A DNA stretch of 6,391 nucleotides from Propionibacteriaceae bacterium (GTDB lineage: Bacteria; Actinomycetota; Actinomycetes; Propionibacteriales; Propionibacteriaceae): the NCBI GenBank assembly GCA_003158895.1, contig PMLO01000231.1:1-6391 (forward strand), written 5' to 3'. The position numbers and the translations under genes were made by a program. This document shows, piece after piece, positions 5,616-6,391 of this stretch. Under the pieces are notes generated by a model, which saw only the letters and a program-made list of their open reading frames with translations, was not told the DNA's origin and did no database searches. Each line of letters begins with the position of its first letter. The stretch's first letter is position 1.

Positions 5616-6232
5616 CGCTTCTTGGTCGTGGACGCCGAGGGAGCCGGAGCGGGTGGCGTCACGGTCGCGGCGGGCGTGGTGGTCGGCACGACGACGACCG
5701 GCTGGTCGGCCGTCTGTACCGACGACCAGATCTTCTCGTACCAGGCCTGTTTCACGGGGTCGTTGTTGCCCTGGATCGAGCCGACCTCACCGCTCACGAC
5801 CGTGCCGTCGGTGCCGATGACGCGGTAGCCGACCTCGCCCGGCATGACCCAGCCGAGGCGTTCGCGGGCCTGCGTCTTGATGTAGTTGGGGTCGTTCCAG
5901 CGGGACAGCTCGTCCTGGAGCTGCGCGATCGTGGCCTGACGCTCGGCGATCTGCGTACGCGCGGTGGCCATGTCGCTCTGCTGGTCGAGGTAGATGCGCA
6001 TCGTGCCGACGTAGCTGATCGCCAGAAGCCCGACCACGACGAGGAGCGCGACCGCGCGTTGCGTGATCTGCATCCCGCCGGTGAGCCGAGGGAGCTTCAG
6101 CCCCGACTCCGTACGTTGCTGGGCATCCGTCGCCGAGGGGCGAGGGCGACGTCGCGTCCGGGTCACACCAGGACGGGCAGAAGCCCGCCCTGGTCCGCCC
6201 GACTTACGGTCGCCGCGACGCCCCTCGGCCAC
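5612..6232 (-). CDS. ftsB: FtsB/DivIC-like septum formation initiator protein
   Basis: Single-pass membrane cell-division protein of 206 aa in the FtsB/DivIC family, which bridges the FtsQ-FtsL part of the divisome. Order: basic, Arg/Pro-rich cytoplasmic tail (1-53); transmembrane helix about 57-77 (TQRAVALLVVVGLLAISYVG); coiled coil about 82-111 (YLDQQSDMATARTQIAERQATIAQLQDELSRW); the family's conserved DPNYIKTQARERLGWVMPGEVGYRV (114-138); external Pro/Thr/Ala-rich tail (178-206). The start is GTG 6230-6232, 4 nt after the eno stop, with AAGGG 8 nt upstream inside the eno end. The first 53 codons have lower G/C at third positions (about 70 percent by my count) than the rest and contain a strong hairpin; a start at ATG 6071-6073 is the alternative, but it lacks a well-spaced ribosome site, and long basic tails are usual for actinobacterial FtsB. 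Its stop overlaps the DUF501 start as ATGA. Confidence 0.88.
   Translation of the reverse strand: MAEGRRGDRKSGGPGRASARPGVTRTRRRPRPSATDAQQRTESGLKLPRLTGGMQITQRAVALLVVVGLLAISYVGTMRIYLDQQSDMATARTQIAERQATIAQLQDELSRWNDPNYIKTQARERLGWVMPGEVGYRVIGTDGTVVSGEVGSIQGNNDPVKQAWYEKIWSSVQTADQPVVVVPTTTPAATVTPPAPAPSASTTKKR
6167..6194 (-). other. Terminator-like hairpin inside the 5' end of the ftsB-like gene
   Basis: Inverted repeat with 12-nt arms, ACCAGGACGGGC (6167-6178) and GCCCGCCCTGGT (6183-6194), one mismatch and a 4-nt loop. On the minus-strand RNA it forms about 40 nt after the eno stop codon, within codons 13-22 of ftsB. It could lower read-through from the highly expressed eno gene, or be a by-product of G/C-rich Arg/Pro/Gly codons. 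It is as strong as the two intergenic hairpins in the window. Confidence 0.45.
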
Positions 6233-6236
6233 AGAA

Positions 6237-6391
6237 TCAGCCCTTGAAGCGCGGGAACGCGCTGGCGCCCGCGTACTCAGCGGCGTCGTCGAGGTTCGCC
6301 TCGATGCGCATGAGCTGGTTGTACTTTGCGACGCGCTCCGAACGAGCCGGTGCGCCGGTCTTGATCTGGCCGCAGTTGGTCGCGACGGCCA
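6237..6391 (-). CDS. eno: Enolase, C-terminal 50 residues (gene runs off the window)
   Basis: C-terminal end of the glycolytic enzyme that converts 2-phosphoglycerate to phosphoenolpyruvate. The visible residues begin AVATNCGQIKTGAPARSERV and continue VAKYNQLMRIEANL, ending RFKG before TGA (6237-6239). NCGQIKTGAPARSERVAKYNQL is the enolase C-terminal hallmark, and the Lys of GQIKTGAP is an active-site lysine of the family. The start and most of the gene lie beyond 6391. The last codons hold the AAGGG that serves the next gene, 4 nt downstream. It is probably the first gene or promoter-proximal part of the eno-ftsB-DUF501-ppx-tRNA operon. Confidence 0.97.
   Translation of the reverse strand, partial: AVATNCGQIKTGAPARSERVAKYNQLMRIEANLDDAAEYAGASAFPRFKG
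6241..6245 (-). promoter_or_regulatory. Ribosome binding site for the GTG start of the ftsB-like gene
   Basis: AAGGG on the minus strand within the last eno codons (Lys-Gly), 8 nt before GTG 6232. It supports the long form of the FtsB-like protein over a start at 6073. Confidence 0.6.

Overview
This window is chromosomal DNA from a high-GC actinobacterium. The evidence is strong G/C bias at third codon positions, frequent GTG starts, ATGA/GTGA stop-start overlaps, and the gene order eno, ftsB-like, DUF501, ppx, which is typical of Actinobacteria. The protein style suggests Propionibacteriales (Nocardioides/Aeromicrobium-like), but that is only an inference. Except for the first gene, everything is on the minus strand.

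Layout from left to right: 1-172 holds no gene I can support. A plus-strand NUDIX hydrolase (173-883) converges on a minus-strand Bax inhibitor-1/YccA-type membrane protein (952-1839), and a perfect 11-bp-stem hairpin lies between them. A second 11-bp-stem hairpin (1892-1920) ends the next unit, a two-gene minus-strand operon: a CPPC thioredoxin (3599-3976) followed, with a 4-nt overlap, by a CoA-disulfide reductase fused to a rhodanese domain (1935-3602). Upstream of it, 3985-4026 carries a compact promoter whose spacer is filled by a perfect CsoR/CstR-type palindrome (ATACCC-N4-GGGTAT), with a second, degenerate copy next to the -35. The transcript is predicted to be leaderless or nearly so.

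The right third is the 3' part of a minus-strand operon: eno (C-terminal 50 codons only), an FtsB/DivIC-like division protein, DUF501, a Ppx/GppA phosphatase, then a tRNA-Leu(UAA) starting one nucleotide after the ppx stop codon. Genes are joined by a 4-nt gap and two ATGA overlaps, so co-transcription is likely.

The most interesting region is the thioredoxin/CoADR-rhodanese operon with its CsoR-family operator. Together these parts look like a regulated persulfide/sulfane-sulfur or metal-thiol stress module whose repressor is encoded elsewhere. The second notable item is the tRNA: it has a Leu UAA anticodon, a Leu-type D arm and discriminator A, but a 5-nt variable loop instead of the long class II arm expected of tRNA-Leu.
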